The notes under the pieces were generated by a model. The model was not told the origin of the DNA. It searched no databases and saw only the letters and a list, made by a program, of their open reading frames with translations. A stretch of DNA of 64,000 nt from Toxoplasma gondii ME49 (taxonomy: Eukaryota > Apicomplexa > Conoidasida > Eucoccidiorida > Sarcocystidae). Position numbers and translations under genes: made by a program. Positions 23,802-35,600 of the stretch are shown one piece after another. The DNA lies in the NCBI RefSeq assembly GCF_000006565.2, contig NC_031476.1, forward strand, positions 3,558,458-3,622,457, given 5' to 3'. Numbering within the stretch: the stretch's first letter is position 1; every line of letters begins with the position of its first letter.

Positions 23802-25860
23802 GAGTACAACAGTGGCAGAGAAGGCGTTTACGCTGGAGATAAAGCATACTGCCCACTCACTGTTTTTCACCCCTCCTAGGGTGTCGATTACGAAGCGAAA
23901 TAGCTGTCTATGAAGTTCTTTCCTCGGCGATGTGGGCTTTTAGGATAGATTTATCGGGTGCATAGGAACGCCAACGCACGCATAGGCACACATCGCGGAT
24001 TTCGCCGAACGGCAGGCCCAATGTGTCGCATTACTTAAGCAACAGGTGACTGGCGTCACTGCAGAGCCACTGAAGTTGACGATGAAACTGAACGTACTTG
24101 ATCGAAAGGGGTTCATAAACTCGGAGAAATGGTTCCGTTCCACTTAGCTTCTTTTTAAGCTAGCTGGATAAAGACGCTCTGGACGTAGACGTTGTCAGCA
24201 TGTACGAACAGGCTGCAACTGCTTAACACTTGGGAAATCTGTGGTTTGACCATTATTTCAAGGAGCTCCGTTCTTCAATACAGAGAGCTCCCCTGTTTAT
24301 GTGATTAACTAGGGGACACGCGTCAGCCTGCTCAGTTCTCAGTTTTCCGATGAACTAGCCCTGTACTGTTGTGGAGTTGGGTCTCCTGACGGTACCTCAC
24401 ACTGGTCACTACAAAAATAGCAAGCATCGTACAGTGAATAAAGTGAATGGCTGTGCAGAGGCACGCTCCGTCTGTAAGACTTCACAGCGACCTCTCCATT
24501 CGTCATGCTTCTGGTCTGAGTACGTGGGTTTTACCCGGATTCGAGCCGGTATTCTATTCCTTTCTCGAGGTGAAGGCTAGAAGGGCGCGCTTGTCGTTGG
24601 CACGATGCCAGGGAGATCGTCGTTGTGCATCGCTATCTGTCTCTGATGACAGCGCTCTGAAGTGACAATGCGCCCCACGGAGGCGACGGGGGCACCGTGC
24701 AAATATCACAAGAGCTATTGACTAGAGGGAGACGGCGCAGGAATGTGCCCTTCATCTTCCATGTAGAGCGACGAAAACATCGGATAGCCTCATTCGTCAT
24801 GAAGCGACCTATAGCTCCCAAAGATGGGTTTTGACGTAGACCTCGGGGAGAGGCAAACAAAGGGGTACGAATGAAATGCAACAGCTGGAACAGCACTAGT
24901 GACACAGAGAAGAACAGGAACTCCTAATGCTTTGGTTCGTACCGGTCTTACACACCAGTCCCACATTAAGCTGTTTGGAGACTAATGGCTATCCCGTACA
25001 ATCTCCACAGCCATCTCAACGAAACATGTCACATTAGCTCCTACGAGCACCCCATTGCTGGTGCCGCCATGGGGTGGGCATAGGAGCAAAAATTCATTGC
25101 TCTATCAACACTGGGTTTCATCCGATCCGCTGACGTGAGCGAAAGACGAGCCGCGTGTACCTTGTGGAACATATTTGTCCTGGGATCTTTCCTTGGCTAC
25201 TTGGAGGATACTACGTATCTGATGTAAAACACTGAAGGGATTCTCTTAACTACACTTTTTCTTGCACTTTATAGGTTGTTTTATATTTCTTTCACGTATA
25301 TGTATTTTTCACCTCGCATACAGGATACACAGTGGATGCCGCGCTCCTTCAACCCATTCAACAAGCACTTAAGGACTTATGGTGCCTAATTGACGGTGGA
25401 ACTAGGCGCAGTATTTTTAAATCGCTGGCATCTGTGACACTCCGCTTCCAGCAGCAACATTCTACTGTTCGCCGGGTTATTCAAAGCTTCGTCATCGGAA
25501 AATCCTGGAGTGTTCAGTATCATCATATGCGCCACTATACGAAGGTATACATACGCTGACACGCTTTCAGTTGCATGCCAGCAGTTGTTTTGTCTGGCAC
25601 GCCGTTTCTCCTCTTCAAGTCTGCAGGTGTATTTGCCACCGTAACTTCCACGAGTACCCAGTAAGGACAGGAAGATGACCCTATTCCTGTAACGACCCCG
25701 GTCCTTGGGCACAATTTGGTGCGGGTTGCCAACTGCTCTGCAACATGCAAAGTCAGTAGGTTCTTATTTTATGAGGTTTTTCTGTGCCGAACGCCAGTCG
25801 CTTCACCGTTGGAATAACGACGATGTTTACTGGAAATCCTTGTTCATCGTTGCTTCGTGG
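23802..25860. other. Spacer without a supported gene
   Basis: It lies downstream of the MoaE stop and beyond the small secreted-protein locus. Composition is less GC-rich than the coding blocks. A 75-codon plus-strand ORF at 25332-25559 has no motif and no phase-compatible link to MoaE. Nothing else was recognised. Confidence 0.4.
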
Positions 25861-25932
25861 CAGGACGAACATCTTCGCGGCGGGTGATTTTGCCTTGATC
25901 AGGAAGGTGTCTGATCTCATCAAGACCCAGAA

Positions 25933-26231
25933 TTATTTGCAGGTTACGAGTTTATCCATGCCCGTGTGTATCGCTCCTTTGGCCTGTTCGAACTGTCCAT
26001 TCATCCAAACGAACTCTTTGTGGGAGCCAGACACGTTCGGGCGTGCTTTCAGCTTCGACATCGCCGAATTTATTTTCGTCGCAGCTCGCTCTAGCGTCCC
26101 CTTCGCACGTAAGAGGCGTTCTCGGGGCCGAACCTCTGTCGCGCGCTATTTCATCTTCGGAATGAGTGCTGTAGCCTTAATTGCCCTCGGCCAAAACTCT
26201 CCTTCGCCTCCAAGAACTTCTCACGGTAGCG
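25933..26231 (-). pseudogene. Possible decayed tandem copy of the neighbouring small secreted protein
   Basis: On the minus strand a frame interrupted by TAG at 26148-26146 reads through to TAA at 25935-25933. Its second half, containing HKEFVWMNGQFEQAKGAI, resembles ARKEFVRIKGILGRGTQH in the intact gene just upstream: KEFV, a Gly four residues on, and a similar spacing of basic helical residues. No signal peptide or Met start remains in frame. Same strand, adjacency and partial similarity suggest a head-to-tail duplication followed by decay. The similarity is modest and was judged by eye. A chance match between two Lys/Glu-rich helices, or a distant separate gene with an unseen exon, is possible. 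Confidence 0.35.
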
Positions 26232-26268
26232 AAACTCTGTGACTTGCATTGCGACGTTTGAAGGAATT

Positions 26269-26892
26269 TCACCTCTCATTGTTCGCGCTCTCTTCAACCT
26301 TGTTTTTCAACCGCAAAAGCTCTTCTTCTGCGCTGGCTTTCACGCTCAAGAGGAATTCCTTAAGGCTTGATGACGATCGACGAAGTTGCTGCTTAATCCA
26401 AAGGTACTTTTTGGATTTGGGAATGCCTGTCACTTGTCTTTTCAGCTTTGAACCGATCGACTTCGCATGTTGTGTGCCTCGGCCGAGTATTCCCTTGATC
26501 CGCACGAACTCCTTTCTAGCGAGGATTCTAGCTAACAGATTGTCTGCAACGGCAACTGCATTTTTGCGTGCTTCCATCTCGGACAATTTCGTCAGTAGTT
26601 CCTGGCGTGTGCGCTCGAGAAGATCGACCAGAGCCATTATGTCGTCCTCACTAACAAGGTTGTCAAAGTCACCTGTCACGGGAGACACCGCTTCTTCTCT
26701 GTGGGCATCGACGTTTGGCAACCGCGTGGGTGTGCCGGAGAATTCCTTCTCTCCGCGCGTGTTCGCAGCATCTCTCAAAGCCGGGGTTTCCTCTCCAGCT
26801 GTGACTCGCGGCACACGCCACGACTGAACAAGCCCTAGTCCTGGAAGACAGATGGCTACGGTTACCCCGAAAGCTGCCAGTGAACCACGCAT
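26269..26892 (-). CDS. Small secreted helical protein, 207 aa, unknown function
   Basis: Single-exon ORF. The first ~25 residues (MRGSLAAFGVTVAICLPGLG onward) form a clear signal peptide: short basic start, hydrophobic core, then polar sequence. The mature part begins Arg/Glu/Pro-rich and becomes strongly helical and charged from about residue 85 to the end, with heptad-like spacing of Leu between Lys/Arg/Glu. There is no second membrane span and no Cys pattern. In a coccidian this architecture (signal peptide, no domain, amphipathic helices, no introns) is common among dense-granule and other exported proteins, but that is inference from architecture. The antisense strand also has a long ORF, which is a shadow of this gene. 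A related, broken sequence lies immediately downstream on the same strand. Confidence 0.65.
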   Translation of the reverse strand: MRGSLAAFGVTVAICLPGLGLVQSWRVPRVTAGEETPALRDAANTRGEKEFSGTPTRLPNVDAHREEAVSPVTGDFDNLVSEDDIMALVDLLERTRQELLTKLSEMEARKNAVAVADNLLARILARKEFVRIKGILGRGTQHAKSIGSKLKRQVTGIPKSKKYLWIKQQLRRSSSSLKEFLLSVKASAEEELLRLKNKVEESANNER

Positions 26893-29354
26893 CTTTTTGA
26901 GGAGTGGACGGCCCCAACAATAGTCTTGGCCCTGCTAAAGGAGATCCAGGACGGCCCTCGAAAAACTCAAGTATGCCTTTGCGGGCGTAGGTCTCGGCAA
27001 TTATCAAGCGCGAATGCAGGTGGCGGCCACAGAAGCCATGCACAGGCAAGGAAGAGTCCGTGGCAGAATTAGATATCTTGTAGGCGAGCTGTAAACTGCT
27101 CAATAATGGATGCTTTGACAAGGCGCCACTTAATTCCCGGCCGTAGACTGAACTGGGGCAATGCACCTAGCAGGGGACTGCCTGACAAGCGATTGGTACA
27201 GCACACCCACGTCTTCCGGAAAGTCAGTTCAAGATGAGCAAGGCATCAGTCTGTTGTGAAAAAGTTGGTAGATGACCGTGGAGGGTTCAGTGACGAGTTC
27301 CTCGATTGTAGTACAGAACGGGCACCGCCTACTCAAGTCTCGCAGAAAGTCGGCTCAATTTCTTTAACAAACTCCTCCGTGAATCTGCGAAACTGATGCA
27401 GACACTCTTCTTCCGTACGCGGTGTGTCAGAGCAGCATCAACAGTGCACAATCAAAAAGAGTCTCACTTAGAGGTATCGGAATCGGCGACTCGATCACGG
27501 AAGGTCCAGAACAAATTCAGCACAGCAGCTGTCTCCTTCATTGACAATGCAAGACGCACTCCGGTTGTAAAACGATACTACAGGTAATGCCGTATACCTT
27601 ATGCATGCTCAGATAACAGGAAATCCGGTCATTTTTGTGGCTTTAGGGAGTGGCAGCCAGCGAGGGACAAACACTTCTCCCGCTCCGAAGGGCGGTGCAC
27701 GCCGGCCCGAGCAACCGGTACCCGCCAGCTTGTGCGCGCCCCCTAATCGAGCTGAGAGCGAGACAAATTCAAGGTTCCAAAAGTTTTCTCCAAACTTCGT
27801 CTGCTGTGTTCGAGCATTCCGTAGTCCTTTAGTACTTGTATTATCAACGCCTTCACAGATACCCCAGATTCAAGAAGCAGAGACCCGAAGACGTGAACAA
27901 ACCTCCAGTGGGGACCGGGCTGCTGAACCCGTGGTCTCTTGGGCTCTCCGCCCCACCGTGCCTCGGCTTCTCTGGATGTCTTTGTGCCTCATTCTTGCGC
28001 CTTTTCTCAAGCTTCGGCAAGCTTCAAGACGACTTTATTGGAGTACCTGAATCTAAGGAATGGCGACAGGGTCCCGCGTCCTTCTGAATGATGACTTTGC
28101 CGGAAGAGGGGGTCCTGTCCGCGTTGATGAAAGCACGATAGGTATTGTATTGGGCGCAGTCAGTCTGTTTGCATCTCTGTACATAGAACAAGGTGTTTTG
28201 AGTTGCGTCGGATAAAGTTTTCTCAGAAGTATCAATTTATTGACATGCATGTGATGGACGTTACAGAGAAAGACGTGGAAGCTATAAGGTATCGCACGTT
28301 GCAGCAGCAGGATAAAAGCACATCGTCTAAGCGGAAGCGATGGTTTTTAATATTGCCACCAAGCCTACGGTACCGACGGGACAAATCTCAATGACAAGGA
28401 TAGTTCCTTCGGATGGCCACGGTAGGTTGGCATCTCCGATTATACTCTGGGCCCTATTCTCAACAGTAGACCACGCATATTCCGGTGATACGGCAACTGG
28501 ATAATTCAGTCTCGTCGGAGGCACCTCCCTCCTATGTTCCCCTGTGTTGTCGACAGACAGGCATTGCATCAAGCGATTCTTTTCAGATCAAACTCAAATT
28601 CGGGTCTTCACAAGTGGGATCCAACCTGTATGCAGGCGACTCATAGCGGCGTCTTCGCGACGGGAGGATCTCCACTGGTGTTCAGCGCGAGTTCACTTTC
28701 AGTGACGTCACAACAACTCTCTGAGCCTCCAGCAAGCGTTTACTGTTGCGGCTAGTTCGCGTTGCTTAGCTTCGTTCGAAATAAACCGGAAGTTAAGGTG
28801 GCTTGGCAAGATAACAAGGGGAAGGAAAGCCAGTGAGCGAGGCACTATAAAAACCCCATCTCCGTAGAAAATGCTTCTGCTGTCAGTCACGACGTAACAT
28901 GTACCACTGCCCTCAAGAATACATCAACCTTAACTCATTATGCGTTCCCGGAACAGGTGAAAAAGCAACGCAAATGCTCACTGTCACGACAAAACACACA
29001 ATGGTTAACATTTCACCTCCGACTTCCGTCGGCAATGAAACGGCGAAGTATCACATTCCCGTTCTCCCTCAGTCGTTTCCAACAAGTGATTTTGTTCGTA
29101 AACAAATGGCTCGCATCCTCCGTCTCTTGTCTGCTTTTTTAACTTGTGCGATACCGAGAGCTTGTGACGTCACAGCCCGCGCGTCCGAGGCTCCATCATC
29201 TACGCCTATGTCTGCCCCACAAGCCTGTCGCTGTAAACGTTCTATCTCTCAGCTGTAAAGCAAGCCAGAAATGGTAATGTACGACTGAAAAGGAGCTAAA
29301 ATGAAGAGCGAGTCTCGTGGTCTTCTGCGGCTTCTGCACATCAGAAGCTCGGTC
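26893..29354. other. Spacer without a supported gene
   Basis: Several ORFs of 60-165 codons occur on both strands (for example plus 27601-28050 and 28899-29258). None has a recognisable motif, signal peptide or splice partner. The 27.2-27.9 kb and 28.8-29.0 kb parts could carry the secreted-protein promoter and the 3' UTR of the 29.4-kb gene. Confidence 0.4.
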
Positions 29355-32300
29355 TTACGACGATTGGTGCTCCTCCTTGTCACGCTTGACAACGAAGTTC
29401 ACAAGCCTGCTGGACGGCACATACACCACATGTTCGACTTTGTAATCTGGACGGCTGAGTCTTCGACAGACGCGCCAGTGCAGCTGCGCTGCAGCGATCG
29501 CTTTCTTTGCCTCAGAATCCTCCACACACCTTGTGCCCTCTGGGTTCTCCCTACGTTTTCCTTTTTCTGTAATGTGAAGAGAGCCGCACGATGCTGAAGC
29601 GAGGGATGGAAGTGGCAACGTCCACCCTATAATTTTTGCGTTTATTGCAAGTGCCACCACAGGAATGACGCATTCTCTGGGAGCCGGTCGTCGCGTTCGA
29701 CGTTTCTTCCCCCGGGATCGAAGCAGAGAACCGAAGCTCTGTGCGCGCTCCTCAAAGAGTCTCTGCAATTCCCTCTCGCTAGTTGTGCTCTCGACGGCGT
29801 TTCCTATGTTTTCTTCAGTCCCTGTGCGGATTAATCCGCCGACGGCTTCTTCCGGGAGTTCCTGGTGGTGAACAGCCTCACATGCCTTGGCGGCAGTGTC
29901 GTGACGACCGTGTTCGTATCCCTTCGTCTCTTGGATTTCTCCGGCTTTCTCGCCCAAAGCCTGAACGCGCCTACCGGACTTGTGCTGCCACCACGCCTCC
30001 CGATCTCTCTCCACTTCGGAGATTCTCTCCGTCAAGCCTGGTCCCGACGACTCGTTTTTCTGCCCTTCCTGCGTTCTCTCACTTCTTTCACGCTCTCCGT
30101 TGGTGTCTCCCAGCCTCCTAGCGCTCTCGCGCACCGCCGCCTCCGGCGAGTTCTGCTTCACCTGCCTCTCGAGAAAGGATTTCTGGACCTGTTGAAGAAG
30201 CCGAAACTCTTGCAGAAACGCGTGGCGCTCGGCCCCTGTGCGCAGACGAAGAACTCCACGCCTCGGAAGCAGAGAAAGCCGACTGCGTACAATCGCGCTG
30301 CCGCTCACAGGCTTCTTCAGCTGGATGTACGCCTCGCCCAAAGGAATGGAGGCGACGGACCAGCGGGGCGGAGCGCGTTTTGACGGCGCGCATGCACGCA
30401 GCATTTCTAACGTCAGCATCCCTCGATGGAACCGGGCTCCTTCCTGTTCCCGACCCTGGGTGTCCCCCCGTTCTGATCCTGGCGACGTCGCGAAGACTGC
30501 ACCGACATCTTCCGCGTCCTGAAACCTCTCAGGCGCGTCCTGGCGTTCCACCTTCTTCCCGTCGCGACCCTCATCGCAGAGCAGACTCCTCACTGAGACG
30601 ATGCCTCGACCTCGAACGCCACCCGCGAGTGCCGCAGCGAGCAGCAAGCTCTCCCTCTCGTCGAGACTCTCGGGTGCGGGTCTCTCTGAAGACGCCTCCT
30701 CTCTTTCCTTCCGCGTCTTGGCCTCTTCATCGATGAGCCTCGCGAAGCCGTGAGGCACGCGAGAAGCGAAGATGGTTCGCGCGGTTGACACACTTGCGCG
30801 ACAAGCTCGAGCAATGTCCGCGCTGGAAAGCGCGTTTCCCCACGTAATCCCACAAGAAAAACGCAAGACAAGGAGGTGAGGAAGGAGAGCAAGCTCGACG
30901 ACGAGGCGCCTCGTCGCAGGCGTGTACCTCCAGTAAAGCGGCTCTAAACAGAGTCCGGGGTTCGCCGCGGTTGTTCCGTCTTGTTCTGCTTCTCGGGAGT
31001 TCTCATTCGTCTCGGCAAAGAAGAGACAAGCGTCTTTGTATGCGTTTTCCACGTGTGCCGAGACCGTTCCGGACGCCTTCCCCCTCACCATGTGTAAACA
31101 ACGCGGCACACTCGTGATGTCTGTTGGCTGGCCCCTCGGTGCAGCATCCTCACTGTCGGTTTCTGGCCCTTCTCCTTTTCTCCCTTCCAGTTTTCTTTCT
31201 TCTCCCTCTCTTGGTTCCGCGTCCCTTTCGTCCACTCTCCTGGCTGCTTCGCCGCCTTCACCTGCACGGCTGCGTTCCGCAGGAACGTCGTCTTGGCTGC
31301 CTCTGTGGCCACCACCGAGGAGAGCGAGTCTTCCGGCGGGGAGAAGTCGAATCCTGAAGCGCAGAGACGATGCCCGCAAAATTGCACTTCTCTGGACTGC
31401 AGTTAACCATCGGAAGTTGGAGAGAGAGACCGGCGAGGCACCAGCAGCGTCACTGGCTCTTTGCTGTCTCGGAAATTGGAAAGAGGGCAAATCAGACGAA
31501 GACGTCAAAGACGCTCGCAGGTTTTTGAGGACTTCCACATCGCCTGCTCGACGAGCGTCTGAAGCAGCGCATGCTCCTCCTTGGATGTGAGCTTTCCTCT
31601 CCGGTCTCCTCTCGCCGTCTAGCCAGTTTTCTCCACTCCTGCTGGGGTCTCCTCTCTCCGGGTCCGCGCACAGGCTGGCCTCCTCTTCGTTTGCAAGTGT
31701 GTCGTCACCAGGCTTGTTTGGAAAAAGAGGGCGGAGACACGGCGGAGAGGCGAGGGAAGCAAAGGGATCCCAAAACGGAAAACGAGACTGTTGAGATGAA
31801 GCCGAAGGCCACAAAATCCGCAAAGTCCAGTCTCCCAGTAGCCAACGTGGAAACATGCACCAGCCACCATCAGCAGATGGAGAAGGAGAAGACGAGGAAG
31901 AAGGGGAAGAAGCAGAAGCGGAGACAGAAGAAGACGCTGCAGAACAGGAGGACGACGATAGAGTAGAGGGAAACGAAAGGCGTCGGAATGCATTGACCCC
32001 CAAGGTTGGATGAGGCGCAGACAAGAAGAGCGGAGACGCCCATCGTGAAGGAAGACCTACGGACGTGATGAGACGGTTTCCCTGTCCCTGGTCTCTCTTC
32101 GACCTCAGCTTGGGAACACTCTTGGATTCTTGATTGGCGTCGCAGGCGAGAGGAAAAGGCAGGGAGGAGTGGGGAGAACGGGCCGAGAAGACACGATTTG
32201 TGGAACAGAGAGATTCGCTCAGAAACCAAGCAGAAGCAAAAGACGAAGAGATTCCAACTGCACGCAGTGCGGCTGGACGAGGAGCCGAGAGCGAAGACAC

Positions 32301-32561
32301 GGGAAGCGTCAACGACTGAAGAAATGCGGGGGATGCAGAAGAACAGCGAGACGAAGAAGGTGCCTGTTTTCGACGGAACTCACAGGAAGTGCAAGCGAAC
32401 AATGGATAAAAGAACCATTGGTCTTTTTCTGGCTTTCCAGAGTCCCAAGAACGAGCACTCCGACGTGAGGGTGTGAAGCTTGAGAGTGGCGCTGCAGGAT
32501 AGGCGAGCGCATGTGTGTCGACGAACGAAACAGAAGCGACAAGGCAGAAGTGAAGGCACAT
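29355..32561 (-). CDS. Large single-exon protein with signal peptide and Ser/Arg-rich leader (possible apicoplast protein), unknown function
   Basis: The frame is open from 32669, but I start at the Met at 32561: MCLHFCLVASVSFVDTHALA is a good signal peptide with an ALA cleavage site, and upstream TTTTCCTCACAG looks like a splice acceptor. That gives 1068 aa. Residues ~20-150 are rich in Ser, Arg, Pro and Ala and poor in acidic residues. This signal-plus-transit layout is the bipartite leader of apicoplast proteins. The rest alternates disordered charged stretches with short hydrophobic or aromatic segments: FPRWLLGDWTLRILWP, SLRFRIRLLPAGRLALLGGG, LYWRYTPATRRLVVELALLP and a C-terminal HWRVCRRLSRPDYKVEHVVY. 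These look like beta strands of one domain broken by insertions. No family was recognised. An unseen 5' exon remains possible. Confidence 0.7.
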   Translation of the reverse strand: MCLHFCLVASVSFVDTHALAYPAAPLSSFTPSRRSARSWDSGKPEKDQWFFYPLFACTSCEFRRKQAPSSSRCSSASPAFLQSLTLPVSSLSAPRPAALRAVGISSSFASAWFLSESLCSTNRVFSARSPHSSLPFPLACDANQESKSVPKLRSKRDQGQGNRLITSVGLPSRWASPLFLSAPHPTLGVNAFRRLSFPSTLSSSSCSAASSSVSASASSPSSSSSPSPSADGGWCMFPRWLLGDWTLRILWPSASSQQSRFPFWDPFASLASPPCLRPLFPNKPGDDTLANEEEASLCADPERGDPSRSGENWLDGERRPERKAHIQGGACAASDARRAGDVEVLKNLRASLTSSSDLPSFQFPRQQRASDAAGASPVSLSNFRWLTAVQRSAILRASSLRFRIRLLPAGRLALLGGGHRGSQDDVPAERSRAGEGGEAARRVDERDAEPREGEERKLEGRKGEGPETDSEDAAPRGQPTDITSVPRCLHMVRGKASGTVSAHVENAYKDACLFFAETNENSREAEQDGTTAANPGLCLEPLYWRYTPATRRLVVELALLPHLLVLRFSCGITWGNALSSADIARACRASVSTARTIFASRVPHGFARLIDEEAKTRKEREEASSERPAPESLDERESLLLAAALAGGVRGRGIVSVRSLLCDEGRDGKKVERQDAPERFQDAEDVGAVFATSPGSERGDTQGREQEGARFHRGMLTLEMLRACAPSKRAPPRWSVASIPLGEAYIQLKKPVSGSAIVRSRLSLLPRRGVLRLRTGAERHAFLQEFRLLQQVQKSFLERQVKQNSPEAAVRESARRLGDTNGERERSERTQEGQKNESSGPGLTERISEVERDREAWWQHKSGRRVQALGEKAGEIQETKGYEHGRHDTAAKACEAVHHQELPEEAVGGLIRTGTEENIGNAVESTTSERELQRLFEERAQSFGSLLRSRGKKRRTRRPAPRECVIPVVALAINAKIIGWTLPLPSLASASCGSLHITEKGKRRENPEGTRCVEDSEAKKAIAAAQLHWRVCRRLSRPDYKVEHVVYVPSSRLVNFVVKRDKEEHQSS

Positions 32562-32669
32562 GAACTGCGCCGAAAGGGGGAGAATGGAACGACAGAAAAA
32601 AGCATTCAGTGAACTGCTACGGAGGCCAGGTCTCCTCCTCCGAGTTGGTTCCTTCTGTGAGGAAAACAT

Positions 32670-35600
32670 CTTCTCGTGTCCGTCGCGCCTTCAAATCCAA
32701 AAGAGGAAGTTGACGAGCCCTCAGGGGTATCGATTTTCTCTCCATCGTCTCGTTCTCTCAGCGTCCGTGGATGTTTTTCTTGGTTCTTCCGGCGATGGCA
32801 GAAGAGCAAACGTGCAGTCTGCTGGCGAGAATCTAGAAGCAGGACCCCTGCGCGACGAGGTTCGCTTTCTGCCGCGATGAGTATTTGCCGCTGCCCGAAA
32901 TTCGAGCATGACTTTGGCATTCCCTGATGGGGAAAGAGCGAGGAAAGCAAAGACAAGCTGCCTTCAGCAAAGAGTAAGACGAGGGGGAAACCGGGTCGAA
33001 AATGCGGACGCGTGAAGGATACCACGAGTACAGTGTCGGAATGGAAAAACATCGAAGACGGATGCTTTGGAAGCAGTGAAGAAGCAAACAGGTTGCTTAG
33101 CAAGACAAGCTTTGCCGGGAGACGAAAGGGAGTGATACTTTTCAGAGGCAACGAATGAAGCATCGAGACCGTGTACGAGACGGAGACACGACACACGGAT
33201 CGAATTGTGTTGCTCGCGTCTTGCTGCGTGACAGAGAGATGCCCTCAGGTGAACCTTCACGAAAAAAAGGGAGAAGGCATTAAACGAGATGCTTCTCCAC
33301 CCAAACGACTAGAGTCGTTTTTTTATCCTTCGCTGTCGAACACGCAGAAAATGCGCGAGTGCAACTTCTAGACTCGAAAGGCATGCAGGGGAACGCCGTG
33401 GCGAAAATCTTCTTCTAGCGTAGGTGGGCTACGGAACAAGCCACCGGTACGTCTTGTGGCGAAGACAAGGTTTTTCACTGCCATGATCATTCCTTTGAAT
33501 TAAACTCTTCTTGCACAGACCACGTGGATCTGGCGATATTTGATAAGGGGAAGTGGGCCTGAGGCGAGGGTAGGGCCGTGGTGATTTCATTTCGACGGAA
33601 AAGAGGGGACGACCGGCTGTCCACAGGCTTGTTGTTCGGTGATCCCAAGATTTTCTGCGTGATGGCAACGGAGCAGGCGTTTACCCCCAGCAGTTTCGAG
33701 TAAATTCAGGCGAGGCTACAGTGCCAGTTTGGACAATTATGTTTGGAGTCTTCATCGGCCGCTACGGAAACAGGGAGGTACAGACGGAGTTCTTCTGGGA
33801 CCTCTCTCAGGAGGTCCAAGCCTGTCGAGTTACTTTTGGTGGGGTAAAGAAAATTCACTTACAGCTGAACTTTCCCCCGCCAACGCTTTCCAAACAAGTG
33901 ATCTACTGGAGGTTCACCTGTCGTGAACACGGGCACCTGTGCTTGCAGTAGTACTATCGAGGCTTTGCTCATAAGGGGTTCCCAGGGTAACCTAAAAGCG
34001 TGGATTAGACAGGCAACTAGCCGCGAATACACAAGCATGCAAGAAAATGTGATCTATCCCAGCGTATTTAAAGGGATCTCCTTGAACGCAGACCTAGCGC
34101 CACTGGAAGTAGAAAGCAACATGTTTCACCCGTTCACATACCCCGAGGGAAGACCGATTTAGACACCGCCACAGTTCTCGTGGCCATGTGGAAATGCTTG
34201 CATCGTGGCTGCCTGCAGGACCGCGAAAAAATCTCACGGCGTTTTTACGAATGTGCACTTTTGAAGTTTGAACAAGTGGATACGCATGGCCCACACAGGA
34301 GAGTTTACTAGCAGAGAACAAGCCTTGAATAGTTAACAAAATCGGTGTACCTCTTTCGCTAGGAGACTATGTGCACGGCAACGGGCAGAAATGAAAATGG
34401 ATTGCGGTGATGTACAAAGATGGCAAGACATTTGGAGAGACTACGAATGTTATTGTCGTTGTGCAGTGGGACAATATTTTCAGCGACAGAAAGCTACTAC
34501 TCCGAAGTAATATAAATAGATAAGCGGAACTTGACAAGACTGTGGAAAGGTGTCACAATGCTCCAGGTTGACTGGTCGAAAGCGCCTGTTCATCATGATG
34601 TAGAATCATGTGTCAACATCGAAGACGTTCAGTCGCTCGCAGGCGTTTATCTCGTTAAGCAGTTCGAAGTCCATATCCATATGACTACCCATCTGTCCTT
34701 GGACACAGATGCACACGATGGACTCAGTACCCTTGGAATCAACAACCGGGTTTGCTCGCGCGTGTGATGCTGTCTCTTCCGTGTATTCACCATAGCAAAA
34801 AATACCGTAGCAGACCTGTGTTCACAAAAAGTTGCAAAGCAATCGAGAAGCCGAGATGTGCACAAGGGATCTGCTCCACTGACACAGTCAAACATTATCA
34901 GGCGCGTAGACTCTTATCTTAAACCGTAAACAGGTTGTAAACTACCACAAGTCGACCACGCTGCAGCACACTGACGCACAGGGATTTTCTGTCTGCGTTC
35001 CCCTCGTTTCTGAGGAGCATTGATCTGAGTCGCTTCTCTCGGAGTTGCATGCGCAGTTCCGTTGCGGGAATCACAACTCTGGCTTCAAAGGGGAGACTCC
35101 GTCCTCCAATTCACAATCTTGCGCCGGACAAGTAGTTGCGTCAGTGGTATGATGTCCCAAGAGTCTATCCCAGCATCCCACGGTGCGACGTGTTCCCTAT
35201 TGGAGATAAAATTATGTGGCGGCTGCGCGCTGGTGATATCTCGACTCCTTCGATGATGTCCACGATGCTTGGTGACCGAAGAGGAATAACCATGATGTCG
35301 CAGGACACTGCAACTAGCACTTTAGCTGTCTTGATAGGTGGCGATATACAGCAACCTCGAAGAACACGGTTGTTTGTTTCTCGTAAACTGGAGCTCACGT
35401 TTCTACAAGGTTGATCTCTAGCTCCTTTTTTCCACGGTCGCTTGTCTCAGCTGCAGTGCAGAGACTGACGCACGCGCGTCGGGGGCACTTCATCTAGGAC
35501 GCACAGCCGGTGCGCAGGGGCCCAAAGCGTTCTCTCTCCACCGTGACTGGAAAGTAATGTTCTGTTTGAACAAGGCTGAAACTCTGTTCATTGTTGCCAG

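Noticed and set aside
24520..24560. Stretch resembling a tRNA T-loop (GATTCGAGCC)
   Set aside because: No matching A-box or cloverleaf stems could be placed around it, so no tRNA gene is supported.
25784..26827. Two plus-strand ORFs (152 and 192 codons) opposite the small secreted protein
   Set aside because: They are antisense shadows of the signal-peptide gene and its possible decayed copy; the similarity between them is the mirror of the similarity seen on the minus strand.
32606..33196. 196-codon minus-strand ORF upstream of the 29.4-kb gene
   Set aside because: Ser/Leu/Arg-rich composition without motif; it overlaps in another frame the acceptor-like and signal-peptide region of the better gene and is probably 5' untranslated sequence.
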